From: Thermoleophilaceae bacterium
GTDB taxonomy: Bacteria > Actinomycetota > Thermoleophilia > Solirubrobacterales > Thermoleophilaceae
DNA: 42,710 bases
Reading direction: 5' to 3'
Assembly: GCA_016929195.1 (NCBI GenBank)
Contig: JAFGJG010000048.1
Coordinates: 1-42,710, forward strand
Positions 18,646-27,535 of the stretch are shown here, one piece after another. Position 1 is the first letter of the stretch, and every line of letters starts with the position of its first letter. The notes beneath the pieces were generated by a model. The model was not told where the DNA came from, did no database searches, and worked only from the letters and a program-made list of their open reading frames with translations. The position numbers were made by a program, and so were the translations under genes.

Positions 18646-19022
18646 GCAGGTGTCTCCGTGAGTCGAGGCTTTTCGGTCAGTGCGAGCAGGCGCTCGTGCT
18701 TCACCTGCTCCCAGCGAAGCCAGTCGCTCGAGTCCACGCCCTCCGGACGGGTGGGGCGCTCCTCGAACCAGCGCTCAACGGCGGCGCTCAGCTCCGAGTC
18801 CGAGCGCAGGCGCTCGGCGAAGGCGATGTCGGAGAGGCCACAGTCGAACTCCCCCAGAAGCTCGCGAAGCGTGCGCAGGCGCTGCAGCTCGGCCGCGCCG
18901 TAGAGGCGGTAGCCGGAAGCGTTGCGGGCGGGGCCGATGAGACCCGCGCTCTCGATGTAGCGCAGCATTCGCGGCGACCAGCCGGTCGTCTCGGCCGCCT
19001 GGTTGATCGTGAGGCCCTCCAT
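18642..19022 (-). CDS. MerR family transcriptional regulator
   Basis: A 126-residue regulator beginning [20 protein letters not shown]. The winged HTH of MerR proteins follows, with [11 protein letters not shown] and the wing [20 protein letters not shown] short helical C-terminal part (about 75-126) has no Cys cluster, so it is unlikely to be a metal sensor; the effector is unknown. I use the ATG at 19022; a GTG at 19043 lies inside a palindrome. It is read just before ahcY with a 4-nt overlap, so it probably controls its own operon and the methyl-cycle genes. Confidence 0.88.
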
Positions 19023-19032
19023 CGCCGGGAGC

Positions 19033-19058
19033 AACCTTACCACGATCGTGTCAAGGTT
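19033..19058 (-). promoter_or_regulatory. Palindromic putative MerR operator upstream of merR-ahcY
   Basis: A 26-bp inverted repeat, with 11 of 13 base pairs symmetrical, has outer arms AACCTT/AAGGTT and a central CACGATCGTG. It spans the stop of the isomerase gene (19051-19053) and ends 10 nt before the merR ATG. On the minus strand it contains TAAGGT, which could be a -10 box placing the transcript start about 5 nt before the ATG. MerR proteins bind such dyads within promoters. Confidence 0.55.
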
Positions 19059-20103
19059 TGCCCAGGCTGCCCTTGATCCGGTCGAGTGCCTCCGTGGGGC
19101 TGGGATCCACCCCGGCGAGGACCGACAGGTAGATGCTCACCAGATCGCCCAGAAGGACCAGCGAGAGCACGCGCTCGAAGCCGTTCTCGCCGCGCGCCTC
19201 GAATCGCAGCGCCGGGGCGCCGGCCGCCTCGACCTCATGCGCGGTGAGGTCCACACGCGTGCGCACGCGTGGGTGGTGGTCCGGATCCTCGAGGAAGACC
19301 GCCGACAGCGGCGCCATCGCGCGCCCCCGCGGCCACCCGCAGACCTGGTTGTGGTCGGCCTCCGGCAGCTCCGCGTGGAAGGCCGAGAGCTTGGGGTTCT
19401 CGTTCAGCTGCGTGGCCCACCGGCGTGCGATCGCGGCCGTGGCCGCGGCGCCGTAGACGATCGGCATCGTCCCGTCGAGCGCCGTGGCCGCCGCCTTCGC
19501 GCGCGAGTCCGGAGCGGAGTCCGGCCCCCACTCCGCCACCAGCCGCTCGAGCAGGGACGACGCGGCCTCGATCTCGTCGCCGATCCGGGGGGCGGCCCCG
19601 CAGGCCGTGGCGCACTCGATGGCCCCGATCGTCATGTAGAGCACGGCCGCGCGCGGCGGCATCCCGGCGGGCACCCCGATCACGGGCACGCCCTCCTCGC
19701 GGGCGGCGGCGGCGAGCGAGCCGCCCGTGGTGAGCACCACGCGCGTGGCGCCGGCCGCGCCGGCGGCGTCGAAGCAGGCGAGCGTCTCCTCGGTCTCGCC
19801 CGAGTAGCTGGCGCACAGGACGAGTGTGTCCGGCGGCGTCCAGGGCTCGAGCCCGTACCCGCGGACGGTGCGGATCGGCCGCGTGGCCCGGTCGCCGAGC
19901 GCCGCCACCGCCAGGTCGCCGCCGATCGCCGAGCCGCCCATGCCGCAGACCACGAGGCCGCCGGGAAGGTCGTGCGTCGGGATGCCCGCCGACCGGACCC
20001 GCCAGAGCGCGTCGCCCAGCTGGATCGGCTGAGCGAGAACGTCGTCGATCAGATTTGAGCGGTCGACCGCCGCGACGGCCTCGCGCGAGAGCGGGTCGCT
20101 CAT
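19051..20103 (-). CDS. Bifunctional phosphoglucose/phosphomannose isomerase (SIS family)
   Basis: A 350-residue sugar isomerase with two SIS subdomains, interconverting fructose 6-phosphate with glucose 6-phosphate and mannose 6-phosphate. The first SIS domain carries GGLVVCGMGGSAIGGDLAVA and LVLCASYSGETEETLACF (phosphate-binding SYSGxTxET). The C-terminal bact-PGI domain has the active-site stretch QLNENPKLSAFHAELPEADHN with the family Glu and His. The length matches the archaeal/actinobacterial dual-specificity group. It starts inside the last codons of the NDP-sugar synthase gene (overlap 20100-20103), consistent with supplying hexose phosphate to that enzyme. Confidence 0.93.
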   Translation of the reverse strand: MSDPLSREAVAAVDRSNLIDDVLAQPIQLGDALWRVRSAGIPTHDLPGGLVVCGMGGSAIGGDLAVAALGDRATRPIRTVRGYGLEPWTPPDTLVLCASYSGETEETLACFDAAGAAGATRVVLTTGGSLAAAAREEGVPVIGVPAGMPPRAAVLYMTIGAIECATACGAAPRIGDEIEAASSLLERLVAEWGPDSAPDSRAKAAATALDGTMPIVYGAAATAAIARRWATQLNENPKLSAFHAELPEADHNQVCGWPRGRAMAPLSAVFLEDPDHHPRVRTRVDLTAHEVEAAGAPALRFEARGENGFERVLSLVLLGDLVSIYLSVLAGVDPSPTEALDRIKGSLGKP

Positions 20104-21149
20104 CCCGCGGCCGCCGTGCCGGCCACCACCTCGTCCGGGTCGACCCGAGCGCCCTCGGCCACCTTGGCGCCCTCCCCGATCGTGGCGCCCGCGCCGATCA
20201 TCGCGCCGGGGCCGATCCGCGCCCCCTCGCCGACCCGCACGCGCTCGCCGAGCACGCTCTCGGTGACGGTGGCGTCGGCGCCCACCACGACCCGGTCGTG
20301 GAGGACGGAGCGCTCGACACGCGCGTCCGTGCCCACCCAGCAGCTCCGGCCCAGCACCGTCTGCGGGCCTACGTGGGCGCCCGCGACGACCGCGCCCTCG
20401 AAGACGAGCGAGCCGGTCTCGTCGCGGGCGGGAAGGGTCGAGTCCACGCGCCCGGCGAGCAGGTCCCAGGTGCCCTCGAGGTAGCGCTCGGGCGTCCCGA
20501 TGTCGAGCCAGTAGGGCGACTCGGCGTGGTAGCCGTAGAGGGAGTCGCCCGCGAGCACCGGGAACACCTCGCGCTCGAAGGAGACCGCCCGCCCGGAGGG
20601 GATGCCCTCGATCACCTCGCGCTCGACCACGTACACGCCGGCGTTGATGCGGTTGGTGGGCACCGGGCCCGACGTCTTCTCGATGAACCGCTCCACCAGG
20701 CCGTCGGCGTTCGTGGGCACGACCCCGTAGCTGGTCGTGTCGTCCACCTCGACCAGGCCGAGCGTGGCGCCGGCGCCGCGCTCCTCGTGCCAGGCGACCT
20801 CCGCGCTCAGGTCCAGGTCGGTCAGCACGTCGCCGTTCGTGATCACGAGCCGTTCGGCCAGGATGCCCTCGTCGAGCGCCAGCCGCACCGGGCCGGCCGT
20901 GCCGAGCGGCTCGTCCTCGACCACGTAGCGGAGCCGCATCCCCTGGTAGATGTCGCCGAGCACGCGCCGGACGTCACCCGACAGGAAGCCGCAGGAGAGC
21001 ACGACGTCGTCCACGCCGTGCGAGTGCAGCCAGTCGAGCATGAAGGACAGGAACGGCCGCCCCGCCAGGGGCATGACGGCCTTGGGGGTCGTGTAGGTCA
21101 GCGGGCGGAGCCGCGTGCCCTCGCCCCCGGCGAGCACCAGTGCCTGCAC
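20100..21149 (-). CDS. NDP-sugar synthase (mannose-1-phosphate guanylyltransferase-like)
   Basis: A 349-residue nucleotidyltransferase. The N-terminal Rossmann-like domain has the signature LVLAGGEGTRLRPLTYTTPKA (residues 4-24), TNGDVLTDLD (metal-binding Asp) and a substrate loop ending ESPYWLDIGTPERYL. The C-terminal third is a left-handed beta helix built of hexapeptides (for example VRVGEGARIGPGAMIGAGAT). It couples a sugar 1-phosphate to a nucleotide. The mannose/GDP choice is inferred from the neighbouring phosphomannose isomerase and overall ManC-like form, but a glucose or other hexose substrate is possible. The start is GTG at 21149, directly abutting the stop of the dehydrogenase gene. 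Confidence 0.9.
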   Translation of the reverse strand: MQALVLAGGEGTRLRPLTYTTPKAVMPLAGRPFLSFMLDWLHSHGVDDVVLSCGFLSGDVRRVLGDIYQGMRLRYVVEDEPLGTAGPVRLALDEGILAERLVITNGDVLTDLDLSAEVAWHEERGAGATLGLVEVDDTTSYGVVPTNADGLVERFIEKTSGPVPTNRINAGVYVVEREVIEGIPSGRAVSFEREVFPVLAGDSLYGYHAESPYWLDIGTPERYLEGTWDLLAGRVDSTLPARDETGSLVFEGAVVAGAHVGPQTVLGRSCWVGTDARVERSVLHDRVVVGADATVTESVLGERVRVGEGARIGPGAMIGAGATIGEGAKVAEGARVDPDEVVAGTAAAG

Positions 21150-22427
21150 CTAGCGACCGATGCCCTCGTAGGTGAACCCGGCCTCGCGCAGGGCCTCGCG
21201 GTCGAGGAAGTTGCGGCCGTCCACCACGACCGGGTTCCTGAGGCGCCCCTTGACCTCCCCCGCCCAGTCGAGCTCGCGGAACTCGGGCCACTCGGTGACC
21301 AGCACCACGGCGTCGGCGCCGTCGATGGCCTCCAGGGCGCTCGCCGTGACGGTGGCCCCGCCGAGCAGCTCGGCCGCGCGGTCGGTGGCCACCGGGTCGT
21401 ACACGCGCACGTGCGCGCCCTCGCCCTGGAGCCGGCCCGCGAGCACGAGGCTGGTGGCCTCGCGGATGTCGTCGGTGTTCGGCTTGAAGGCCACGCCCAG
21501 CAGCGCGATCTCCTTGCCGACGAGCGAGCCGAGATGCTTCTGGAGCTTGCCGATCGTGCGCCGCTTCTGGAGCTCGTTGACCTCGATGACGGCCGTGAGC
21601 AGCTGGAAGTGGTAGCCCGTGTTCCCGGCGAGCTGCTTGAGCGCCTGGACGTCTTTTGGGAAGCACGACCCGCCGTAGCCGATGCCCGCCTGCAGGAACT
21701 TCGGGCCGATCCGGTCGTCGAGCCCCATCCCGCGCGCGACCTCGCGCACGTCCGCGCCGAGGTCCTCGGACACGTTCGCGATCTCGTTGATGAAGCTGAT
21801 CTTGGTCGCGAGGAACGCGTTCGAGGCCAGCTTCACCATCTCGGCGCTCGCGACGTCGGTGCGCACCATCACGCCCCCGAGCGGCGAGTAGAGCCGCTCG
21901 ACCCGGTCGGCGAAGCCCTCCGAGCCGCCGTTCGCGCCGATCACGACGCGGTCGGGGTTCATGAAGTCGTCGACGGCGCTGCCCTCCTTGAGGAACTCGG
22001 GCGCCGACACGTAGCCGATGTCCGGCTTGCGCCGCTTGATCGAGCGGCCGGTGCCGACGGGCACGGTGCTCTTCATCACGAGCGCGTGGTCCTTCGAGTC
22101 GCCCAGCTCGGCGAGCACGGCCTCCACGCGCGAGAGGTCGGCGTCGCCCGAGTAGGTGGGCGGCGTGTCGACGCAGCAGAACAGCAGCTGCGCGTTCGAC
22201 ACGGTCGCGGCCATGTCGGTCGTGAAATGCAGGCGCTCCGCGTTCTTCGTCACGAGCTCGGCCAGGCCGGGCTCGTGGATCGGGACCTCGCCGCGTGACA
22301 GCGACTCGACCTTCTCGGGGATGATGTCCCGCGCCCAGACCTCGTGTCCGAGCTCGGCGAAGCACGCCGCCGTGACGAGGCCCACCCAGCCGACGCCGAT
22401 GACGCCTATCGGTTCCTTGTCGGGCAT
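21150..22427 (-). CDS. UDP-glucose 6-dehydrogenase (UDP-glucose/GDP-mannose dehydrogenase family)
   Basis: A 425-residue enzyme oxidising a nucleotide-sugar C6 alcohol to the acid in two NAD-dependent steps. The N-terminal NAD fold is GVIGVGWVGLVTAACFAELGH, followed by CCVDTPPTYSGDADL, STVPVGTG, SAPEFLKEG and the catalytic GYGGSCFPKD with C255. The C-terminal UDP-binding domain carries LLGVAFKPNTDDIREA. UDP-glucuronate is the likely product given the UDP-glucose pyrophosphorylase nearby; GDP-mannuronate is the alternative. I start at ATG 22427; a TTG at 22448 would add seven residues before the NAD fold. It sits between the LCP gene and the NDP-sugar synthase. Confidence 0.93.
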   Translation of the reverse strand: MPDKEPIGVIGVGWVGLVTAACFAELGHEVWARDIIPEKVESLSRGEVPIHEPGLAELVTKNAERLHFTTDMAATVSNAQLLFCCVDTPPTYSGDADLSRVEAVLAELGDSKDHALVMKSTVPVGTGRSIKRRKPDIGYVSAPEFLKEGSAVDDFMNPDRVVIGANGGSEGFADRVERLYSPLGGVMVRTDVASAEMVKLASNAFLATKISFINEIANVSEDLGADVREVARGMGLDDRIGPKFLQAGIGYGGSCFPKDVQALKQLAGNTGYHFQLLTAVIEVNELQKRRTIGKLQKHLGSLVGKEIALLGVAFKPNTDDIREATSLVLAGRLQGEGAHVRVYDPVATDRAAELLGGATVTASALEAIDGADAVVLVTEWPEFRELDWAGEVKGRLRNPVVVDGRNFLDREALREAGFTYEGIGR

Positions 22428-22452
22428 CGAGCGCGAGAGGCTAGCCAAGGGC

Positions 22453-22470
22453 GCGGCCTAGAGAGGCCGC
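22453..22470 (-). terminator. Hairpin overlapping the LCP gene stop codon
   Basis: GCGGCCT and AGGCCGC pair as a 7-bp stem around a 4-nt loop, spanning the TAG of the LCP gene (22458-22460). There is no T tract, so it may be an attenuator or mRNA-stabilising stem between the LCP gene and the dehydrogenase gene rather than a full terminator. Confidence 0.35.
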
Positions 22471-23906
22471 ACGGACTTCGCGATGCCCATCATCTGAGCC
22501 TCGGACAGCGACTGGAGCAGTGTGTTCGACACCCAGTAGGAGCCCTTGTCCGTGCGCCAGGCGACGAGCCGCAGCCGGTCGCCGTCGTAGTGGAGCTCGT
22601 ACTTACGCCCGCCGATCTCCCGTGTCTCGGAGGCGTCGTCGAGGATCGGCGGGTCCTTCCAGGTCGTGCCCTGGAGGCCGTAGTACTCGCCCACTCCCAC
22701 GGCCCGGTTGATGACCATGCGGTAGGCCGGATAGGTGCGCCCGTTGGCGAAGATCCGGTAGACGCGCGGCGGCCCGGCGTAGACGGAGCCCTCGGTGCGC
22801 AGGCGCGGATAGAGCACCGGCAGCCGCTTGCCGAGGCCCTGCTCCACGGCCTGCACCGCGACCTCGCGCCCGAAGGTCGTGGCGTCCTCGAGTCCGGCCT
22901 CCTCGGGGTTCGGCGGCCGCTTCTTCTTGCGCTTCTTCTGCTTGTTCGCGAGCTCCCCGCGCGGGCCGGGCGTGTCCTCGACCTGGAGGAACTCGTCGAC
23001 CAGCTTCTTCACGCGATCGTCGCTCGCCTCGACGTAGCTCGGGCCGATCAGCCCCTCGAAGTGGATCTCCTGGATCGGGCGGCCCGCCGAGAAGACCGCG
23101 AGCTTGAGCAGCCGCAGCACCTCGGAGCGCGAGCGCAGCTTCTCGTCCGTGGTCGTATTGCGGCCGAAGATCTTCACGAGCCGGTCATGGCGCGCGATCA
23201 GGTCGGACGCGTTGACCTGCTGCTTCGCCTGGCGCAGGAAGTCCTGCTGGCGCGCGGAGCGGACGAGGTCGTTGTCCTCGTGGCGGAAGCGCACGTACTG
23301 GAGCGCCTTGCGCCCGCAGAGGCGCTGGTAGCCCGGCTGGACGTTGATGTACGTGAACTCGGCGCTGTCGTTGTAGTAGCGCCGGTCGATGTCCCCGTAG
23401 ACGCAGCCGACCGCGTTGACCGCGCGCCAGAAGCCGCCGAAGCTCACGTTGATCACGTGATTGATCGAGAGGCCGGTTAGCTGCTTGACCGTCTTCACGG
23501 TCAGCCGCGGGCCGCCGAGGTCGTAGGCCGCGTTGATCTTGTCCGTGCCGTGCCCGGGGATCTCGACCTTGAGGTCGCGCGGCAGCGACATCAGGGCGGT
23601 GGCGTCCTTGTCGGGGTCGAGCCGGACCAGCATGATCGTGTCCGAGCGCGCGCCCGAGCCGCCCTCGACGTTGTCCTTCGGGCGCCGGTCCGACCCGAGG
23701 ATCATGATCGTCTGGGCCTGGCCGGGATCCGTGTCCGCGAGCTGGTTGCCGAGCTTCAGCGGCGGGTTGTCCTTGAAGGCGTCGACGACCTTGTCCACCT
23801 CGTGGAACGCGGCCACGGCGGTGGCGCCCGCCGACGCGAAGATCACCAGCGCCGCGCCGATCAACAGCTTCTTCCAGATGCCTGGGCGGGGGATCTCCTC
23901 GAGCAT
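22458..23906 (-). CDS. LytR-CpsA-Psr (LCP) family glycopolymer transferase
   Basis: A 482-residue membrane-anchored enzyme. It has one N-terminal transmembrane helix (about 13-34) and an extracytoplasmic LCP domain with the conserved pyrophosphate-binding Arg/Asp set: MILGSDRRPKDN, ARSDTIMLVRLDP and LMSLPRDLKVEIPGHGTDKIN. QYVRFRHEDNDLVRSARQQDFL follows. LCP proteins transfer lipid-linked glycopolymers to peptidoglycan or other acceptors. A Lys/Arg-rich linker (about 323-333) precedes a C-terminal extension (about 345-482) I do not recognise. Position between an M20 peptidase gene (3 nt upstream) and nucleotide-sugar genes fits attachment of the polysaccharide made by this locus. Confidence 0.92.
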   Translation of the reverse strand: MLEEIPRPGIWKKLLIGAALVIFASAGATAVAAFHEVDKVVDAFKDNPPLKLGNQLADTDPGQAQTIMILGSDRRPKDNVEGGSGARSDTIMLVRLDPDKDATALMSLPRDLKVEIPGHGTDKINAAYDLGGPRLTVKTVKQLTGLSINHVINVSFGGFWRAVNAVGCVYGDIDRRYYNDSAEFTYINVQPGYQRLCGRKALQYVRFRHEDNDLVRSARQQDFLRQAKQQVNASDLIARHDRLVKIFGRNTTTDEKLRSRSEVLRLLKLAVFSAGRPIQEIHFEGLIGPSYVEASDDRVKKLVDEFLQVEDTPGPRGELANKQKKRKKKRPPNPEEAGLEDATTFGREVAVQAVEQGLGKRLPVLYPRLRTEGSVYAGPPRVYRIFANGRTYPAYRMVINRAVGVGEYYGLQGTTWKDPPILDDASETREIGGRKYELHYDGDRLRLVAWRTDKGSYWVSNTLLQSLSEAQMMGIAKSVRPL

Positions 23907-23909
23907 GGT

Positions 23910-25034
23910 TCAGGCGATGCGCAGGCGGCGCTCGTCGTCGCCGGGCGCGTCGAGGCGGGCAGGTAGCAGCTGCACGAACTCCACGAGCGCCCTCCGATAC
24001 TGGCTGAGCGACCGGATCGACACCCATTCCTCGGGGCCGTGATGGCCCGCGCCGGCGGGTCCGCACTCCACGGCCGGCACGCCGGCGTCGAGGAACGCCG
24101 TGGCGTCGGAGGCGCCGTGGCGCCCGACCGAGATCTGCTCGTCGCTCTTGCCGACGATCTCGGACAGCCCCGCGGCCAGCGCGCGGACGAACACGTCGTC
24201 GCGGTCGACCTTCACGGGATGGCGGTGGAACGTCTGGGTGGCGGCGGCGCCGTCGATCGCGTTGATGCTGTCGAGAATGGCTCCCGCGTCCTGCCCGGGC
24301 AGGTAGCGGATGTCCACGTCGATGACGCACCTGTCGGGCACGCGGTTGATGGCGTCGCCGCCCGCGATCCGGCCGAGGTTGATCGATGGGCGGTCGAAGA
24401 GGTCCGACGACTCGCGCGCGAACGGCAGCGTCTCGATCTGCCGGAAGACGTCGATCGCCTTGACCACGGCGTTGTCGCCGATCCAGGGGGTCGAGCCGTG
24501 CGCGGAGGTGCCGGCGACCTCGATGCGGAGGACGAGGACGCCCTTGGCCTCGACGCCGATGTGGAGGTCGGTCGGCTCGCCCGTGATGGCGAAGTCGCCG
24601 GAGTAGCCCTTCGCGACGAGGTGGTTGGAGCCGCGCTTCTCGTCCGGCTCCTCGGACTCCTCGTCGCAGACGCAGAGGAAGTGCACGCGCACGCGGTCCT
24701 GGGCCGCCACGTCGTGGAGCGCGCACATCATCGAGGCGAGGCCGCCCTTCATGTCGTAGGCGCCGCGCCCGTAGAGGCGGTCGCCCTCGATCCGGGGGAC
24801 GAACAGCTCGGGGCTTCCCGGCACGACGTCCAGGTGGCCGTGGAAGACCACGGTGGGGCCGCTCGCCGGACCGACGGTCGCGGCCAGGACCGGATATCCG
24901 TTGTGCACATCGCCTGTGACCTCGACGTCACGCGCCTCCAGCCAGCCCTTGACGAAGCCGGCGGCGGACTGCATCCCCTCGAAGGTGGACGTGTCGTAGG
25001 TCACCAGGCGCTCTGTGAGAGCGCGCTCGTCCAT
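23910..25034 (-). CDS. M20 family metallopeptidase (ArgE/DapE-like)
   Basis: A 374-residue zinc amidohydrolase. The first metal motif is VVFHGHLDVVPG (H67, D69). GRGAYDMKGGLA carries the bridging Asp D94. DEESEE carries the catalytic Glu near 125-126, and TGEPT lies before the dimerisation domain, which contains GTSAHGSTPWIGDNA. The family removes acyl or amino-acid groups from small molecules (acetylornithine, succinyl-diaminopimelate, carnosine-like dipeptides). The substrate cannot be fixed here, but a role in cell-wall precursor metabolism is possible from the LCP neighbour. I chose ATG 25034 because the longer frame adds 50 residues of low-complexity sequence and TATCCT lies 8 nt before this ATG. 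It heads the long minus-strand run. Confidence 0.9.
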   Translation of the reverse strand: MDERALTERLVTYDTSTFEGMQSAAGFVKGWLEARDVEVTGDVHNGYPVLAATVGPASGPTVVFHGHLDVVPGSPELFVPRIEGDRLYGRGAYDMKGGLASMMCALHDVAAQDRVRVHFLCVCDEESEEPDEKRGSNHLVAKGYSGDFAITGEPTDLHIGVEAKGVLVLRIEVAGTSAHGSTPWIGDNAVVKAIDVFRQIETLPFARESSDLFDRPSINLGRIAGGDAINRVPDRCVIDVDIRYLPGQDAGAILDSINAIDGAAATQTFHRHPVKVDRDDVFVRALAAGLSEIVGKSDEQISVGRHGASDATAFLDAGVPAVECGPAGAGHHGPEEWVSIRSLSQYRRALVEFVQLLPARLDAPGDDERRLRIA

Positions 25035-25042
25035 CTGCAGGG

Positions 25043-25048
25043 AGGATA
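25043..25048 (-). promoter_or_regulatory. Putative -10 box of the M20 peptidase operon
   Basis: TATCCT on the minus strand ends 8 nt before the ATG at 25034, with no Shine-Dalgarno between. It probably drives the long run towards 14737, at least as far as the isomerase gene. Confidence 0.45.
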
Positions 25049-25117
25049 GACCGAGGCGGGCGCGGCCTTTCACACGTTTGTAACGGGATTGCGACAAGCC
25101 GAGCGGAGAATCGGCGC

Positions 25118-27526
25118 GTGGCGAGCACCCGAGCCGCGCCCCCGCGCGTCCGTCAGCGGACGGGAACCCGCGCGGAGAGCGCACGCCGGCTCGGGCCGGC
25201 GCTCCTGTTCGTCGTGCTGGCGGTGCTGCTGTTCGCCCCGGCGACGCTCGGCGGGAAGATCCTCTCGGCGGGCGACCAGATCCTGTTCAGCCCGCCCTTC
25301 ACGGCCCTGGAGCGCCCCGGGGCCGCCCCGAGCAACGATGCGCTCTCCGACTCGTTCTGGGTGTTTCAGCCGGACCAGCTCGAGGTCCGCGACGCCCTGA
25401 GGTCGTTCGAGCTGCCCGCGTGGACCCGCAGCCAGGCGGCGGGCCGGCCGCTGCTCGCATCCCAGCAGAGCGCCCCCCTCTTCCCGCTCAACTGGATCTC
25501 GTCCGTGCTCCCGTACTGGGAGTCGCTGGCCTGGGTCGCCGTGCTGAAGCTGGCGCTCGCCGCGCTCGGGGCCTTCGCCCTCGCGCGTGCGCTCGGCTAC
25601 GGCACGGCGCCGGCGCTGCTCGCGGGCCTCTCGTTCGGGTTCGGCATGTACCTGATCGTGTGGCTGGCCCATCCGCACGCGAACGCGTACGCGCTCCTTC
25701 CGTGGCTGTTCCTCGCCGCCGAGCGGCTCTGCCGGCGCGGCGGCGTCGCAGATGCCGGCCTGCTCGCCCTCGCCGTCGGGCTGGCCTGGCTCGGAGGCCA
25801 CCCGCAGAGCGCGCTGATCGTGACGCTGCCGGCGGTCGCCTGGACGGCGGTGCGGCTGCGCGGCCCCGGGGAGGGCTCGATCGGCCGCCGGGCGAGACTC
25901 GCGGCGATGGCGGGCGTGGTCGGCATCGGCCTGGCCGCGGTCATGCTGGCGCCGTTCCTGGAGGCGCTCGGGCAGTCCAACGACACGTCGCGCGGCGGCG
26001 GCGTGCCGCTCGAGCCGCGGGCGCTGCTCGCCTTCGTCTTTCCCGAGTACTGGCATCGCCCCGAGGTCAACTTCCAGCTCTCGCTCGAAGGCCCCTCGGC
26101 GTTCCCGGAGCGGACGGCGTACTTCGGTGCGCTGCCGCTGATGCTCGCGCTGGCGGGACTGGTGCGGCGGCGGCCCAGCGGACCGCAGCTGTTCTTCGCG
26201 GGGCTGGCGGCCGTCGCGCTCGTGACGGCCGTGGACGCGGGGCCGCTCACCGACGCGATCCGCGAGCTCCCGGTGCTCTCGAAGGTCGAGCTCAACCGCG
26301 TGCTCGTCCTCGCCGCGTTCGCGGGGGCGATGCTGGCGGCCGCCGGGCTCCAGGCGCTGCTCACGGGCACCGCGGAGGAGCGTCGCCGGATGCTGAAGGC
26401 CGCGGCCGTGCTGGCAGTCCTGCCGCCGCTCGTGTGGCTGGTCGCGAGTCCGTCCCGCGCCGGCGACCTGGGCGGGACCCTGCGCGCCGTCCTCGACGGC
26501 GGCTCGGAGCTCGGCTCCGAGCAGGTCGCGCTGTGGTCGGTCGTGCGCTGGACCGCGGTCGCCGCCGCCGGCATCGCGGTGATCGCCGCGCTGACGTTCC
26601 GTCCCGGCGCCGCCCGCGCCGCCGCGGTCTCGGCCCTCGGCCTCGTCGCGGTGGACCTGCTCGTGATGGCCGCCGGCTACCAGCCGGCGCGCGATCGCCG
26701 CTACGTCGTTCCGGACCCCCCGCCCGCGATCGCCGCGATGCGCTCGCTGACGGCGGACGGCGGCCGGGTCGCCGGGCACGAGAACGCCCTCGGCCCCAAC
26801 CTGGCCGGCCGCTTCGGCCTCGCCGACGCGCGCGGCTGGGAGCATCCGGTGATCGAGCGCTACGTCCGGCTGTGGACGGCGCTGGGCGGCGCGAGCGGCG
26901 ACACGGGGCCGCAGCGGAGCATCGTGGACGCGGCCGCGCCCGGGACGCCGCGGCTGCTCGACGTGTTCGGCGTGACCGCGGTGCTCTCACCCGAGCTGGC
27001 CGAGCGCGGCTATCCGGTGGAGTACCAGGGGCCCGACGGAGTCGTGGTCGGCAACCCCACCGCGTTCCCGCGCGCCTTCGTCGCCTACGGCTGGCGGCCG
27101 AGCGGATCGCTCGACGAGTCCCTGTTCGCGACCGCGTCGCGGGGTGCGGACGTCCGGCGCCGGCCCGTGGTCGAGGACGCGCCCGACCCGCCGCGAGGGG
27201 CCCCGCCGGAGCCGACGGTCGCGGAGGTGCGCGAGGAGAGCGACACCGACGTGTTCGTCACCGTCAGGGCGAAGCAGCGCGGCCAGCTGATCCTGCTCGA
27301 CACCTACTACCCGGGCTGGCGGGCCACGGTCGACGGTCGCCCGGCCGAGATCCGGCCCGCGAACACCGCATTCCGCGCCGTGTCGGTGCCCGCCGGCGAG
27401 CACCTGGTGCGTTTCACCTACGGGCCGGCGAGCGTGGCGGGCGGGCTGATGCTGAGCGTGGCGTCGCTGCTCCTGATCGCCGCGGCGATCTTCCTGGGGC
27501 GCAGGCGCCGTTCCGCGACGCAGTAG
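25118..27526 (+). CDS. YfhO-like polytopic membrane protein
   Basis: An 802-residue membrane protein with about 12-13 hydrophobic helices. The first is near 28-46. An early extracytoplasmic loop carries SAGDQILFSPPFTALE, and the segment RSQAAGRPLLASQQSAPLFPLNW matches the YfhO/GT-C-like group seen in teichoic- and glycan-modifying proteins. A large extracytoplasmic C-terminal domain (about 540-765, with GRFGLADARGWEHPVIERY and DTYYPGWRATVDGRPAEI) precedes a final helix. YfhO relatives modify surface glycans, apparently using lipid-linked sugars; the exact role here is not known. The GTG at 25118 has GGAGA 8 nt upstream. It is divergent from the M20 gene and opens the polysaccharide locus. Confidence 0.85.
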   Translation: MASTRAAPPRVRQRTGTRAESARRLGPALLFVVLAVLLFAPATLGGKILSAGDQILFSPPFTALERPGAAPSNDALSDSFWVFQPDQLEVRDALRSFELPAWTRSQAAGRPLLASQQSAPLFPLNWISSVLPYWESLAWVAVLKLALAALGAFALARALGYGTAPALLAGLSFGFGMYLIVWLAHPHANAYALLPWLFLAAERLCRRGGVADAGLLALAVGLAWLGGHPQSALIVTLPAVAWTAVRLRGPGEGSIGRRARLAAMAGVVGIGLAAVMLAPFLEALGQSNDTSRGGGVPLEPRALLAFVFPEYWHRPEVNFQLSLEGPSAFPERTAYFGALPLMLALAGLVRRRPSGPQLFFAGLAAVALVTAVDAGPLTDAIRELPVLSKVELNRVLVLAAFAGAMLAAAGLQALLTGTAEERRRMLKAAAVLAVLPPLVWLVASPSRAGDLGGTLRAVLDGGSELGSEQVALWSVVRWTAVAAAGIAVIAALTFRPGAARAAAVSALGLVAVDLLVMAAGYQPARDRRYVVPDPPPAIAAMRSLTADGGRVAGHENALGPNLAGRFGLADARGWEHPVIERYVRLWTALGGASGDTGPQRSIVDAAAPGTPRLLDVFGVTAVLSPELAERGYPVEYQGPDGVVVGNPTAFPRAFVAYGWRPSGSLDESLFATASRGADVRRRPVVEDAPDPPRGAPPEPTVAEVREESDTDVFVTVRAKQRGQLILLDTYYPGWRATVDGRPAEIRPANTAFRAVSVPAGEHLVRFTYGPASVAGGLMLSVASLLLIAAAIFLGRRRRSATQ

Positions 27527-27529
27527 GGT
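27524..27529 (+). promoter_or_regulatory. Possible -10 box of the propeller gene, overlapping the upstream stop
   Basis: TAGGGT contains the TAG stop of the YfhO-like gene and ends exactly 6 nt before the GTG of the next gene. It may act as a -10 box for a leaderless transcript, or its AGGG may serve as a weak ribosome binding site. Confidence 0.35.
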
Positions 27530-27535
27530 GCGCCC

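Noticed and set aside
18646-19030. A possible SAH riboswitch before ahcY
   Set aside because: The ahcY start overlaps the merR coding region and there is no untranslated leader to hold an aptamer.
19034-19054. TTGACA (19049-19054) and TAAGGT (19034-19039), minus strand, as a -35/-10 pair
   Set aside because: They are only 9 bp apart, too close for a normal or a MerR-type promoter. TAAGGT alone remains a candidate -10 box.
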